A stretch of 58,371 bases of DNA, from assembly GCA_050015275.1 (NCBI GenBank), contig JBEKBS010000017.1, positions 1 to 58,371 of the forward strand, in the 5' to 3' direction. This DNA is from DATKJS01 sp050015275. GTDB lineage: Bacteria > Acidobacteriota > Aminicenantia > Aminicenantales > Saccharicenantaceae. Shown piece by piece: positions 23,844 through 33,281 of this stretch; position 1 is the first letter of the stretch; each line of letters starts with the position of its first letter. A program made the translations under genes and the position numbers. Under the pieces are notes generated by a model, which saw only the letters and a program-made list of their open reading frames with translations, did no database searches and was not told the origin of the DNA.

Positions 23844-24874
23844 CGGCCCTGACCCTCCTCTTCGACCTTGTCATCCCCGCCCTCAAGATCGCCGCCATCA
23901 TCCTCTATCCGCTGGTCATGGTGATCGTCATGATCTGGATGGAGCGCCGCGTCGTGGCCTTCATCCAGGGCCGGCTGGGCCCCAACCGGGTCGGGTTCCA
24001 GGGGGTCCTCCAGCCCGTCGCCGACGCCATGAAGCTCTTCTTCAAGGAGGATATCATCCCCAGGCAGGCGGACCGGCTCCTCTTCAACCTCTCGCCGGTC
24101 CTGGTCATGGTCTCGTCCCTGCTCGCCTTCGCCTTCATCCCGCTCGGCGGATCGTTCGAGATCAAGGGCTACGCCATCGACATGTGGATCGCGGCGAGCC
24201 CGGTCGGCCTCCTCCTCGTCCTGGGCCTGTCGTCGATCGGCGTCTTCGGGATCGTCTTCGGCGGCTGGGCTTCGAACTCCAAGTACCCCCTGATGGGAGC
24301 CCTGCGGTCGGTCGTCCAGATCCTGAGCTACGAGATCCCCCTCGGCCTGACCGTGCTGACCGTCGTCTTCTTCAGCCGGTCCATGGACCTCGTCGCCATC
24401 GTCAACCACCAGAAGGACGCCAGGGTCTGGTTCGGCTTCCTGCTGCCGGTTTCGTTCATCGTCTTCTGGATCTCGGGGATCGCCGAGACCAACCGGGCCC
24501 CGTTCGACCTGCCCGAGGCCGAATCGGAGCTCGTGGCCGGCTACCACACGGAGTACTCGGGGATGAAGTTCGCTTTCTTCTACATCGCCGAATACGCCCA
24601 CATGGTCCTCGTCTCGTCCCTGGTCGTGATCCTGTTCTTCGGCGGCTGGCTGCCGCCCTTCCCGAACGTCAAGGCCCTGGCCTTTCTCGGCGGGCTCCCG
24701 GGGTTCGCCTGGTACCTGATCAAGATCATGTTCTTCCTCTACCTTTATATCTGGATCCGGGGGACCCTCCCCCGGTACCGGTTCGACGCCCTGATCAAGC
24801 TCGTCTGGAAGTGGCTGGTCCCCCTGGCCCTTCTGAATTTCGTCATCGTCGCCCTGGCCTGGTATCTCCTATGA
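23840..24874 (+). CDS. nuoH: NADH-quinone oxidoreductase subunit H
   Basis: 344-residue membrane subunit with eight helices that links the peripheral arm to the ion-pumping membrane arm and lines the quinone channel. Conserved segments include WMERRVVAFIQGRLGPNRVG and IAETNRAPFDLPEAESELVAG. The start is GTG 23840, overlapping nuoD by four bases; the stop overlaps nuoI by four bases. Confidence 0.97.
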   Translation: MTALTLLFDLVIPALKIAAIILYPLVMVIVMIWMERRVVAFIQGRLGPNRVGFQGVLQPVADAMKLFFKEDIIPRQADRLLFNLSPVLVMVSSLLAFAFIPLGGSFEIKGYAIDMWIAASPVGLLLVLGLSSIGVFGIVFGGWASNSKYPLMGALRSVVQILSYEIPLGLTVLTVVFFSRSMDLVAIVNHQKDARVWFGFLLPVSFIVFWISGIAETNRAPFDLPEAESELVAGYHTEYSGMKFAFFYIAEYAHMVLVSSLVVILFFGGWLPPFPNVKALAFLGGLPGFAWYLIKIMFFLYLYIWIRGTLPRYRFDALIKLVWKWLVPLALLNFVIVALAWYLL

Positions 24875-25347
24875 AGACCGTTCAGGAATATCTCCAGAAG
24901 TTCTTCCTCATCGACATCCTCCAGGGACTCCTCGTCACCCTCAAACACTACTTCTCGGCGAAGGTGACGGTCCCGTACCCGGAGAAGGTCAAAGAGCCCG
25001 CGGCCCGGTTCCGGGGGATCCTCCGGCTGTACCGCGACGATCGGGGCGAGCCGCTCTGCGTCGCCTGCAAGGCCTGCCAGAGGGCCTGCCCGACCGGCTG
25101 TTTCGATATCGAGGGCGCCCGGCCCGAGGGAAGCAAGGTCCTCCGGCCGACGCGGTACGACTGGAAGCTCGACCGCTGCAGCTTTTGCGGGCTCTGCGTC
25201 GAGGCCTGCCCGACGGACGCCATCCGCTTCTCCCGGGAGTTCCGGATGTCGTTCCTGGGCAAGGAACACCTCCTCTTCCGGCTCCCGGACATGTACCTGG
25301 AGGGCGAGGCCCTTCAGGAATTCATCTGCGGAGGCTGCCGGCGATGA
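24871..25347 (+). CDS. nuoI: NADH-quinone oxidoreductase subunit I
   Basis: 158-residue ferredoxin-like subunit with two [4Fe-4S] clusters: Cys63, 66, 69 and 73, then Cys103, 106, 109 and 113, each motif ending CPT. In a complex without NuoEFG these clusters would be the entry point for electrons from a soluble donor such as ferredoxin (inference). The C-terminus ICGGCRR adds two further cysteines. It overlaps nuoH and nuoJ by four bases each. Confidence 0.96.
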   Translation: MKTVQEYLQKFFLIDILQGLLVTLKHYFSAKVTVPYPEKVKEPAARFRGILRLYRDDRGEPLCVACKACQRACPTGCFDIEGARPEGSKVLRPTRYDWKLDRCSFCGLCVEACPTDAIRFSREFRMSFLGKEHLLFRLPDMYLEGEALQEFICGGCRR

Positions 25348-25850
25348 TCACCCTCCTCATCTTCCTCTTTTTCGGAGCCCTGGCGGTCGTTTCCGCCATC
25401 CTCGTCATCCTCCAGAGGAACGCCATGCACAGCGTCCTTTACCTGGCGTTCAACGTCCTGGCGGTCTCGGGAGTGTTCTTCTGTTTCCAGGCGGAGTACC
25501 TGGGGGCGATCCAGATCCTGGTCTACGGCGGCGGGATCGTCGTCCTCTACGTCTTCGTCATCGTCATCGTCAATCTGAAGGAGATCGTCCCGGAAAAGAG
25601 GAAGCTCTTTCCGAAGATCTTCATCGTCGCCATGCCGGCTCTCCTGCTGGCCGAGATCGCGACGGTCGTCGTCCGGGGCGCGCCCGCGGCGGCCGCCGGC
25701 CGCGGGCCGGGTCTGGATCTCGCCGCGCTGGCGGAGACGCTAATGACCGACTACCTCGTGCCCTTCGAGCTCGCCTCCATCCTGCTCCTGGCCGTCCTCG
25801 TCGGCGCCGTCATCATCGCCCGGAGGAGATATCTCCATGATCCCCGTTAG
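25344..25850 (+). CDS. nuoJ: NADH-quinone oxidoreductase subunit J
   Basis: 168-residue membrane subunit with five predicted helices. The segment AEYLGAIQILVYGGGIVVLYVFVIV, with its glycine-rich, pi-bulge-like helix, identifies NuoJ. The start ATG 25344 overlaps the stop of nuoI; the end overlaps nuoK by 14 bases. Confidence 0.95.
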   Translation: MITLLIFLFFGALAVVSAILVILQRNAMHSVLYLAFNVLAVSGVFFCFQAEYLGAIQILVYGGGIVVLYVFVIVIVNLKEIVPEKRKLFPKIFIVAMPALLLAEIATVVVRGAPAAAAGRGPGLDLAALAETLMTDYLVPFELASILLLAVLVGAVIIARRRYLHDPR

Positions 25851-26139
25851 CCTCGTCTTCGGGTTGGGGCTCGTCATCTTCTTCATCGGCCTCCTCGGGG
25901 TCCTGTTCCGGAAGAACCTGGTCGTCATGCTCATGTCGCTCGAGCTCCTCCTCAACGGCGTCAACGTCATCCTGGCCGGGCTGGGCTGCCACTTCAGGTC
26001 GCCGCGGGGCTCGATCTTCGCCCTTTTCGTGATCGTCATGGCGGTCTCGGAGGCGGCCGTGGGCTTCGCCCTCGTGCTGTCCTATTTCAGGCAAAAGGGA
26101 ACGTACGGGGCGGACGACCTCAACGACCTCAAGGGATGA
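25837..26139 (+). CDS. nuoK: NADH-quinone oxidoreductase subunit K
   Basis: 100-residue membrane subunit with three helices. The conserved glutamate of the second helix is seen in MSLELLLNGVN, and a second one in VIVMAVSEAAVGFAL; both take part in ion translocation in this family. It overlaps nuoJ by 14 bases and is followed one base later by nuoL. Confidence 0.96.
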   Translation: MIPVSLVFGLGLVIFFIGLLGVLFRKNLVVMLMSLELLLNGVNVILAGLGCHFRSPRGSIFALFVIVMAVSEAAVGFALVLSYFRQKGTYGADDLNDLKG

Positions 26140-26140
26140 C

Positions 26141-28141
26141 ATGATGTTCGCCTGGATCCCCGTCTTCCCCCTCGTCGGCGTCCTCGTCAACGGGCTCCTG
26201 GGGATCAAGTACTTCTCGAAGCGGGCCGTCCAGACGGTCGCGATCGGTGCGGTCGGGCTGAGCTTCGCCGCCTCCGTCGTGAGCTTCATCCGGCTCCTCG
26301 GCCTCAGCGAACCGGTCATCGTCAAGAGCTACTACACCTGGATTCCGGCAAGCCTCGTCCGGGTCTTCGGCGGCCGCCTCCAGTCTTTTAGCATCGATCT
26401 CGCCTTCCGCTACGACTCCCTGGCCGCCGTGATGACGCTCGTCGTCACGGGTGTGGGCCTGCTCATCCATATCTATTCCATCGGCTACATGGCGCGCGAT
26501 AAAAGCACCGCCCGGTTCTTCGCCTACCTCAACCTCTTCACCTTCGCCATGCTCGTCCTGGTCCTCGGGGCCAATCTGGCTGTCATGTTCATCGGCTGGG
26601 AGGGCGTCGGGCTGTGTTCCTATCTCCTGATCGGGTTCTGGTTCTCCCGGGACGCGGCGGCCAGCGCCGGGAAAAAGGCCTTCATCACGAACCGGGTCGG
26701 GGATTTCGGTTTCCTCCTGGGGATCGGCCTTCTCATCTCCGCCCTGGGGACGGTCGACATCGGGCAGATCTCCGCCGCCGTCGGGAGCGGGCTCGTCGGC
26801 CGGGGAACGGCAACGGCCGCCGCCCTGCTCCTCTTTCTCGGGGCGATCGGCAAGTCAGCTCAGATCCCGCTCTACACGTGGCTGCCGGACGCCATGGAGG
26901 GCCCGACGCCGGTATCCGCCCTCATCCACGCGGCCACCATGGTGACGGCCGGCGTCTACATGGTGGCCCGGATGCACGTCCTGTTCTCGTTCTCGGGGAC
27001 GGCCCTCGACGTCGTGGCCCTGGTCGGGGGGCTCACGGCCGTCTACGCGGCGACCATGGGATTCGTCCAAAACGACATCAAACGGGTCCTGGCCTATTCC
27101 ACGATCTCCCAGATCGGCTACATGTTCATCGGGCTCGGCGTCGGCGCCTACTCGGCGGGCATCTTCCACCTGATGACACATGCCTTCTTCAAGAGCCTCC
27201 TGTTCCTGGCCGCGGGCAGCGTCATCCACGCCCTTTCCGGAGAGCAGGACATGAGGAAGATGGGCGGCCTGAAGTCCCGCCTGCCTGTCACCTATCCGGT
27301 GTTCATGGCCGGGGCCCTGGCCATCGCCGGTGTGCCGGGGCTGTCCGGCTTTTTCTCCAAGGACGAGATCCTGGCCTCGGCCTTCGCCTCGGGCCATTAT
27401 GCCGTCTGGGCTCTCGGCCTCGCCGGGGCGGGCATGACTTCCTTTTATATCTTCCGGCTGATCTTCCTGACCTTCCACGGCCGGGAGCGCCTGGAACCGG
27501 ATGCCCGGCACCACCTCCACGAATCCCCGCGGACCATGACCGCCCCCCTCCGGATCCTGGCCGTCCTGGCCATCGTCGGGGGGTATGTGGGGCTGCCGCA
27601 TGTCCTGGGAGGGAAGAACTGGTTCGCCGGCTTCCTCGCCTCGAGCACGGGCGTTTCCGGGCACCCCCTCGCGGGGCCAACGGAGATCCTGCTGATGCTC
27701 GTCTCGGCGGGGGTCGGCCTCGCCGGGATCTGGGCCGCCTACGAGATCTACGTGAAAAAGGAGGGCCTCCCGGCCGAGCGCATGGCCGCCCGTTTCAAAG
27801 CCGTCTACCGCCTGGTCTCCCGCAAGTATTATGTCGATGAGACCTACGACCGGGTGGCCGTTCGCGGCACGTTGGCCCTCGGCCGGCTGGCCGGCTGGTT
27901 CGATGCCCGGGTCATCGACGGGCTGGTGGACGGCTCCGCCTGGCTTGTCCGGGAGCTTTCCTCGGCGTCGAAGGCCTTTGACGAGGAGGTCGTCGACGGG
28001 GCCGTGAACGGGATCGGCCGGGCCCACCGGTCCATCTCACGGGGGCTGGGGAAGCTTCAAACCGGATATGTTTATAACTATGCCCTGGCGATCGTCATCG
28101 GGCTCGTCATCCTGGTCTCCCTGGCCGTGACGATCTTCTGA
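26141..28141 (+). CDS. nuoL: NADH-quinone oxidoreductase subunit L
   Basis: 666-residue antiporter-like ion-pumping subunit. The motif GWEGVGLCSYLLIGFW, the lysine-containing GAIGKSAQIPLYTWLPDAMEGPTPVSALIHAATMV region and the long C-terminal amphipathic helix with a final membrane helix identify NuoL rather than M or N. The two start ATGs at 26141 and 26144 cannot be told apart. Confidence 0.96.
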   Translation: MMFAWIPVFPLVGVLVNGLLGIKYFSKRAVQTVAIGAVGLSFAASVVSFIRLLGLSEPVIVKSYYTWIPASLVRVFGGRLQSFSIDLAFRYDSLAAVMTLVVTGVGLLIHIYSIGYMARDKSTARFFAYLNLFTFAMLVLVLGANLAVMFIGWEGVGLCSYLLIGFWFSRDAAASAGKKAFITNRVGDFGFLLGIGLLISALGTVDIGQISAAVGSGLVGRGTATAAALLLFLGAIGKSAQIPLYTWLPDAMEGPTPVSALIHAATMVTAGVYMVARMHVLFSFSGTALDVVALVGGLTAVYAATMGFVQNDIKRVLAYSTISQIGYMFIGLGVGAYSAGIFHLMTHAFFKSLLFLAAGSVIHALSGEQDMRKMGGLKSRLPVTYPVFMAGALAIAGVPGLSGFFSKDEILASAFASGHYAVWALGLAGAGMTSFYIFRLIFLTFHGRERLEPDARHHLHESPRTMTAPLRILAVLAIVGGYVGLPHVLGGKNWFAGFLASSTGVSGHPLAGPTEILLMLVSAGVGLAGIWAAYEIYVKKEGLPAERMAARFKAVYRLVSRKYYVDETYDRVAVRGTLALGRLAGWFDARVIDGLVDGSAWLVRELSSASKAFDEEVVDGAVNGIGRAHRSISRGLGKLQTGYVYNYALAIVIGLVILVSLAVTIF

Positions 28142-28155
28142 GAAGGAGCGAGGAC

Positions 28156-29715
28156 ATGACCATTCTAGGAATTCCCATCCTGACGGGGATCGCGTTTCTC
28201 CCCCTCGCCGGCCTCGTCCTCGTCCTGCTCATTCCCGGCCGCCGGGCGGGCGCCATCAAGGCGGCCGCCAACATCATCGCCGGCCTCGAATTCCTGGCTA
28301 CCCTCGCCCTCCTCGTCAAGTTCGATCCCGGGTCGGCGGAGATGCAGTTCGTCGAGCGGGCCGACTGGATCCGGGCCTTCCATGTGCAGTACCTTCTGGG
28401 GATCGACGGCATCTCGCTCCTCCTCGTCCTCCTGACCTCGCTCCTCGCGTTCCTGGCGACGCTCAGCTCGTGGAGGGCCATCACCGGGAGGGTCAAGGAA
28501 TATTACGTCTTCATGCTCCTCCTCGAGGCCGGCATGATCGGTGTCTTCATCTCCCTGGACCTCGTTCTCTTTTACGTCTTCTGGGAGGTCATGCTGGTGC
28601 CGATGTACTTCCTCATCGGCATCTGGGGCGGCGAGAGGAGGCTTTACGCGGCCATCAAGTTCTTCCTCTACACGCTCTTCGGCTCGGTCGTGATGCTCGT
28701 CGGCATCCTAGTGTTGTATTTCCAATACCACACCTTCGACCTCATGGCCATGCTCCAAAGGGGTTCCGTCCTCCCGCTCGCCCTCCAGTCCTGGGTCTTC
28801 CTCGCCTTCTTCCTCGGTTTCGCCATCAAGGTCCCGATGTTCCCCTTCCATACGTGGCTTCCCGACGCCCACGTCGAGGCCCCGACGGCCGGGTCCGTGC
28901 TCCTGGCCGGAGTCCTCCTCAAGATGGGGACCTACGGGTTCGTCAGGTTCTCCCTGCCTCTCTTCCCGGAAGCGTCGCGGAAGTTCGTCCCGCTCCTCGT
29001 CGCCCTGGCCCTCATCTCGATCGTCTACGGGGCGCTCGTCTCGCTGATGCAGAAGGACATGAAGAAGCTCATCGCCTACTCCTCGGTCTCCCACATGGGA
29101 TTCGTGATGCTGGGGATCTTTACGTTCTCCCCGATGGCGGTCAAGGGGGCGGTCCTCCAGATGATCAACCACGGGATCTCGACCGGAGCTCTGTTCTTGA
29201 TCGTCGGGGTCCTGTACGAGCGGCGCCACACCCGGCTGATCTCGGAATTCGGGGGGCTGTCGTCGCGCCTGCCTCTCTACGCCGCCGTCTTCCTCATCAT
29301 GACCCTGTCGTCCATCGGGCTGCCCGGGCTGAACGGGTTCATCGGCGAATTCATGATCCTGATGGGCGCCTGGAATGTCAACTGGGTCTGGGCCGCCGTG
29401 GCCGCGTCCGGCATCATCCTGGGCGCCGCCTACATGTTCTGGCTCTACCAGCGGGTCATGTTCGGCCGGCTGGAGAATCCCGCCAACCAATCCCTGAAGG
29501 ACCTCTCGGCCAGGGAGCTCGCGACCTTCCTTCCCCTGATCGTCCTGGTCTTCTGGATCGGCGTTTTCCCCAAGCCTTTCCTCCATCTCATCGATAAGCC
29601 CGTCGAGAAAATCATCCGGATCGTCAACCCCGCCGTGGCCCCGAAAGACACTCTGATCGGTCCCGGGCCCGGCGACGGCTCGTCACGTCCGGCGACACCG
29701 GCTGAGGTCCGTTGA
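28156..29715 (+). CDS. nuoM: NADH-quinone oxidoreductase subunit M
   Basis: 519-residue antiporter-like ion-pumping subunit. The essential-residue regions FYVFWEVMLVPMYFLIGIWG and FAIKVPMFPFHTWLPDAHVEAPTAGSVLLAG are typical of NuoM. A ribosome binding site AAGGAG precedes ATG 28156. The stop TGA overlaps the ATG of nuoN (TGATG). Confidence 0.96.
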   Translation: MTILGIPILTGIAFLPLAGLVLVLLIPGRRAGAIKAAANIIAGLEFLATLALLVKFDPGSAEMQFVERADWIRAFHVQYLLGIDGISLLLVLLTSLLAFLATLSSWRAITGRVKEYYVFMLLLEAGMIGVFISLDLVLFYVFWEVMLVPMYFLIGIWGGERRLYAAIKFFLYTLFGSVVMLVGILVLYFQYHTFDLMAMLQRGSVLPLALQSWVFLAFFLGFAIKVPMFPFHTWLPDAHVEAPTAGSVLLAGVLLKMGTYGFVRFSLPLFPEASRKFVPLLVALALISIVYGALVSLMQKDMKKLIAYSSVSHMGFVMLGIFTFSPMAVKGAVLQMINHGISTGALFLIVGVLYERRHTRLISEFGGLSSRLPLYAAVFLIMTLSSIGLPGLNGFIGEFMILMGAWNVNWVWAAVAASGIILGAAYMFWLYQRVMFGRLENPANQSLKDLSARELATFLPLIVLVFWIGVFPKPFLHLIDKPVEKIIRIVNPAVAPKDTLIGPGPGDGSSRPATPAEVR

Positions 29716-31151
29716 TGGACCAGGCGTCCGTCGTTTCCGGGCTGAGATCTTTCGTCCCGGAGCTCTCTCTTCTCGGGACGTCAGCGGTCTCGTTGCTCAT
29801 CCATCTCTTCTTCCGGAAACGCGGGCGCCGCTGGGCCGGCCTGGTCTCGCTCGCGGGTTTCCTCGCCGCGGCGGCCCTCCTTGTCCTGGGCCCCCGGAGC
29901 ACGGGCGAAATCTTTTCGGGAAGCCTGAGCGCCGACGGGTTCGCCCTCTTTTTCAAGCTGAGCTTCCTCCTCGCCGGCGTCCTGGCGGTCCTCCTCTCGT
30001 TCCGGTTCTTCGACGTGGAAGGGTCCGAGCCGGGCGAGGTCTATGTCCTGATGCCGCTGGCCATCGCCGGGATGATGGCGGCGGTCGCCTCGGTCGACCT
30101 CGTCTCGACCTATGTCGCGTTCGAGCTCTTCGCCATCCCCTCCTACATCCTCGCGGGGATCTTCAAGAAAGACCCCCGGTCGGGCGAGGCCGGGATCAAG
30201 TACTTCTTCCTCGGGACGCTGAGCTCGGGGATCATGCTCCTCGGGATGGCCCTGATCTTCGGGCTCACGGGGGAAACCGGTTACGCGGCGATCTCCGGAT
30301 CGCTCGCGGCGGGCAGCCGCATCGCCCTCGCGGGCATGATCCTCGTCTTCGCGGGCCTCTTCTTCAAGGCCGCCATGGTCCCGTTCCACATGTGGGCCCC
30401 CGACGTCTACGAGGGGGCCCCGACCCCGCTCGTCGTCTTCCTGTCCACGGCGCCCAAGGCCGCCGTCTTCGCCATCATGGTCCGGCTGATCGCCGTCGTT
30501 TTCAACCGGTACGAGGTCGAGTGGCGCCTCATTTTCCAGGTCATCGCCGTCCTGACCATGTTCTGGGGCAACATCGCCGCCCTCCTCCAGAAGAGCGTCA
30601 AGCGCCTGATGGCCTATTCGTCCATCGCCCAGGCCGGCTATATCGCCATCGGCCTCGCGGCGTGGGGAGAGCCGGCCCGCCAGGCGATCCTGTTCTACGT
30701 CTTCGTCTACGTGATCATGAACGCGGCCGCGTTCGGCATGATCCTCTTCATCCGGAAAGGCGACACGTTCGGGGAATCCATCGATGACTTTCGCGGCCTG
30801 GCCCGGAAGTCGCCTCTCGCGGCCGCCTCCCTCCTCGTCGTCCTGCTGTCGTTGACAGGGATCCCGCCGACCGCCGGGTTCATGGGGAAGTACTTCCTGT
30901 TCGCGGCGGCCGTCGAAAAAGGGATGGTTCTCCTGGCCGCGGCCGGGGCGGTGAATTCGGTCATCTCTCTTTTTTATTATTTCCGCATTGGCCGGGCGAT
31001 CTTCTTCGAGGACGCCCAGGCCGGACCCCCGCTGGACAGGTCGCTCGGCCCCCTGCTCGTGGTGGCGGCGGCAGCCCTGGCCCTACTCGTCCTCGGGATC
31101 TTCCCGTCGCTCCTGGGGCAGCCCGCCGCCCTGTCCGGCCTTGGGAGATAG
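29715..31151 (+). CDS. nuoN: NADH-quinone oxidoreductase subunit N
   Basis: 478-residue antiporter-like subunit and last gene of the operon. Conserved segments are FELFAIPSYILAG, GLFFKAAMVPFHMWAPDVYEGAPTP and the lysine motif QKSVKRLMAYSSIAQAGY. ATG 29715 overlaps the nuoM stop; a TTG three bases earlier is an alternative. The peripheral NADH-oxidising genes nuoE, nuoF and nuoG are absent both here and elsewhere in the window. Confidence 0.95.
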   Translation: MDQASVVSGLRSFVPELSLLGTSAVSLLIHLFFRKRGRRWAGLVSLAGFLAAAALLVLGPRSTGEIFSGSLSADGFALFFKLSFLLAGVLAVLLSFRFFDVEGSEPGEVYVLMPLAIAGMMAAVASVDLVSTYVAFELFAIPSYILAGIFKKDPRSGEAGIKYFFLGTLSSGIMLLGMALIFGLTGETGYAAISGSLAAGSRIALAGMILVFAGLFFKAAMVPFHMWAPDVYEGAPTPLVVFLSTAPKAAVFAIMVRLIAVVFNRYEVEWRLIFQVIAVLTMFWGNIAALLQKSVKRLMAYSSIAQAGYIAIGLAAWGEPARQAILFYVFVYVIMNAAAFGMILFIRKGDTFGESIDDFRGLARKSPLAAASLLVVLLSLTGIPPTAGFMGKYFLFAAAVEKGMVLLAAAGAVNSVISLFYYFRIGRAIFFEDAQAGPPLDRSLGPLLVVAAAALALLVLGIFPSLLGQPAALSGLGR

Positions 31152-31173
31152 GGCGTGGGACCCTTTATCCATA

Positions 31174-31202
31174 TTGTTTTTGTCGATTCTCTATGGTATA
31201 AA
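31174..31202 (+). promoter_or_regulatory. Promoter of the sdh-bc-kor operon
   Basis: TTGTTT (31174-31179), 17-base spacer, TATAAA (31197-31202). It lies in the 113-base gap between nuoN and the anchor gene and leaves a leader of about 55 bases, which can form a small hairpin (TTCCGG ... CCGGAA) before the ribosome binding site AAGGGAAGGG. This makes the following nine genes a separate transcription unit. Confidence 0.5.
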
Positions 31203-31264
31203 AGCCCGGTGACAGCAGAGAGCTTCCGGAGACGCTCCGGTCGCCGGAAAAAGGGAAGGGAAAA

Positions 31265-31573
31265 ATGTTCGTCTGGCTCTTTCACCGCATCAGCGGCCTT
31301 TTACTGATCCTGCTCTTGGGAGTCAAGTTCCTGACGTCGTTCTTCTTGATGACCAAGGGCCAGAAGCCCGACTGGGCCCTCCTCCTCCACACGAACCCGC
31401 TTACCGACTCGTTCCTCATCGTCGCCGGCGTCTACCATGCCTGCTACGGACTGAGGACGGTCATCATCGACCTGGGTGTTCGCAAGGAGAAAATGCTGTT
31501 CTGGGTCTTCACAACGCTCGGGACGGTCATCACGGCGGGCCTCCTCGTCATCTATTACACCAGGAACTACTGA
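31265..31573 (+). CDS. Succinate dehydrogenase/fumarate reductase membrane anchor
   Basis: 102 residues with three helices. HRISGLLLILLLG near the start (His8) and YHACYGLRTVIIDLG in the second helix (His58) are typical heme b or quinone-site segments of SdhC/SdhD anchors. It lies directly before the flavoprotein gene. Most complex II enzymes have either two three-helix anchors or one of about 200 residues with five helices; here a single three-helix subunit is encoded and no second anchor fits in the 113 bases upstream. It may act as a homodimer, or the partner is encoded elsewhere. Confidence 0.85.
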   Translation: MFVWLFHRISGLLLILLLGVKFLTSFFLMTKGQKPDWALLLHTNPLTDSFLIVAGVYHACYGLRTVIIDLGVRKEKMLFWVFTTLGTVITAGLLVIYYTRNY

Positions 31574-33271
31574 ATGATCACGTTCGACCTCCTCATCGTC
31601 GGCGGAGGGCTGGCCGGGCTGGGGGCGGCCCTGAGCGCCGACCCCAGGCTCAAGGTCGCCGTCATCTCCAAGGTCCAGCCCCTTCGCTCCCATTCCGTCG
31701 CGGCCCAAGGCGGGATCAACGCCGCCCTCGGGAACAACCCCGCGGGAAAGGAAGACACCTGGGAGAAACACGCCTACGATACGATCAAGGGCAGCGACTA
31801 CCTGGCCGACCAGGACGCGGCGGAGCTCATGTGCCAGCTGGCCATCCCGACCATGTACGAACTCGACCACTGGGGCGTCCCCTTCAGCCGCTTCCCGGGC
31901 GGAACGATCGCCCAGCGGCCCTTCGGCGGGGCGGGGTTCCCCCGCACCTGTTACGCGGCCGACCGGACGGGCCAGATGCTCCTCCACACGCTCTACGAGC
32001 AGGCCATCCGGAAGAACGTGACTTTTTATGACGAATGTCTGGTGGCCAGCCTGGTCGTCCGCGACGGCCGGTGCCAGGGCGTCGTCGCCTGGGACCTGCC
32101 GAGCGGAAGCCTCGTGCCCCTCGCGGCTAGGGCGGTCATCTTCGCGACCGGCGGCTACGGCCGGGTCTTCCTGAAATCGACCAACGCCTACATCAACCTG
32201 GGCAGCGGCATCGGCATGGCCTACAAAGCGGGCGTCCCGCTCAAGGATATGGAGTTCGTCCAGTTCCACCCGACCGCCCTCCAGGGAAAGAACATCCTGA
32301 TCACGGAGGGGGCGCGGGGCGAGGGCGGCTATCTCGTCAACAGCGAGGGGCGTCGCTTCATGGAGGACTATGCCCCCAAGGCCATGGAGCTCGCCCCGCG
32401 GGATATCGTCGCCCGGGCCATCCAGCGGGAAATCGAAAAGGGGCACGGCTTCGAGAACGAATACGTCCACCTCGACCTCCGCCACCTGGGCAGGGAGAAG
32501 ATCCTGAAGAGGCTCCCCGGCATCCGGGAGATCTGCATCTACTTCGCGGGGATGGACCCGATCGACCAGCCCATCCCCATCCACCCGGCCCAGCATTACT
32601 CCATGGGCGGGATCGACGTGGACAAGAGCTGCGCCTCGCCGATCTCCGGGTTTTACGCGGCGGGGGAGTGCGCCTGCGTCAGCGTCCACGGCGCCAACCG
32701 CCTCGGCGGGAACTCCCTCCTGGAGGCCATCGTCTTCGGCAAGATCGCGGGGGAGTCGGCCTCGCGGTTCGTCAGCGAGGGCGGCGCCGGCGAGCCTTCC
32801 GAGAGGGCCGTCGCCGACGACTCCCGCCGGTTCCTCAACAAGGTCACGGCCATCCGCGGGAGGGACAAGGGCGAGAATATCTTCCAGATCCTCAACCGGC
32901 TCAAAGCCGTCATGAGCGAGAAGGCGGGCATCTTCCGCAAGGGACAGACGCTGCGGGAGGGCCTCTCCGAGATTCCCGTCCTGCGGCAGGCCTACGAACA
33001 GGCCTTTATCTTCGGGACGTGCCACCGGTTCTGCCAGGAGCTCCTCGTCCATATCGAGTTCGAGTACATGCTGGACGTGGCCGAATCCATCCTCCTCGGC
33101 GCCTTGCAGCGCGAAGAGACCCGCGGCTCCCATTACCGGACGGACTTCCCGGTCCGGGACGACGCGAGCTGGCTCAAGCACACGATCATGACCTGGACGG
33201 ACAAGGGGCCCCTGATCACCCACGAGCCCGTCGACGTCACCAAGTACAAACCCGAGGAAAGGAAATACTGA
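31574..33271 (+). CDS. sdhA: Succinate dehydrogenase/fumarate reductase flavoprotein
   Basis: 565-residue catalytic subunit that interconverts succinate and fumarate. The FAD-binding GGGLAG is at residues 10-15; His40 in RSHSVAAQGG is the residue that binds FAD covalently in this family. The substrate-site segments QFHPTAL, the capping-domain HPAQHYSMGGIDV and GANRLGGNSLLE are present. The ATG follows the anchor stop without a gap. Direction of reaction (oxidation or fumarate reduction) cannot be told from sequence. Confidence 0.95.
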   Translation: MITFDLLIVGGGLAGLGAALSADPRLKVAVISKVQPLRSHSVAAQGGINAALGNNPAGKEDTWEKHAYDTIKGSDYLADQDAAELMCQLAIPTMYELDHWGVPFSRFPGGTIAQRPFGGAGFPRTCYAADRTGQMLLHTLYEQAIRKNVTFYDECLVASLVVRDGRCQGVVAWDLPSGSLVPLAARAVIFATGGYGRVFLKSTNAYINLGSGIGMAYKAGVPLKDMEFVQFHPTALQGKNILITEGARGEGGYLVNSEGRRFMEDYAPKAMELAPRDIVARAIQREIEKGHGFENEYVHLDLRHLGREKILKRLPGIREICIYFAGMDPIDQPIPIHPAQHYSMGGIDVDKSCASPISGFYAAGECACVSVHGANRLGGNSLLEAIVFGKIAGESASRFVSEGGAGEPSERAVADDSRRFLNKVTAIRGRDKGENIFQILNRLKAVMSEKAGIFRKGQTLREGLSEIPVLRQAYEQAFIFGTCHRFCQELLVHIEFEYMLDVAESILLGALQREETRGSHYRTDFPVRDDASWLKHTIMTWTDKGPLITHEPVDVTKYKPEERKY

Positions 33272-33281
33272 GAGGACGCCG

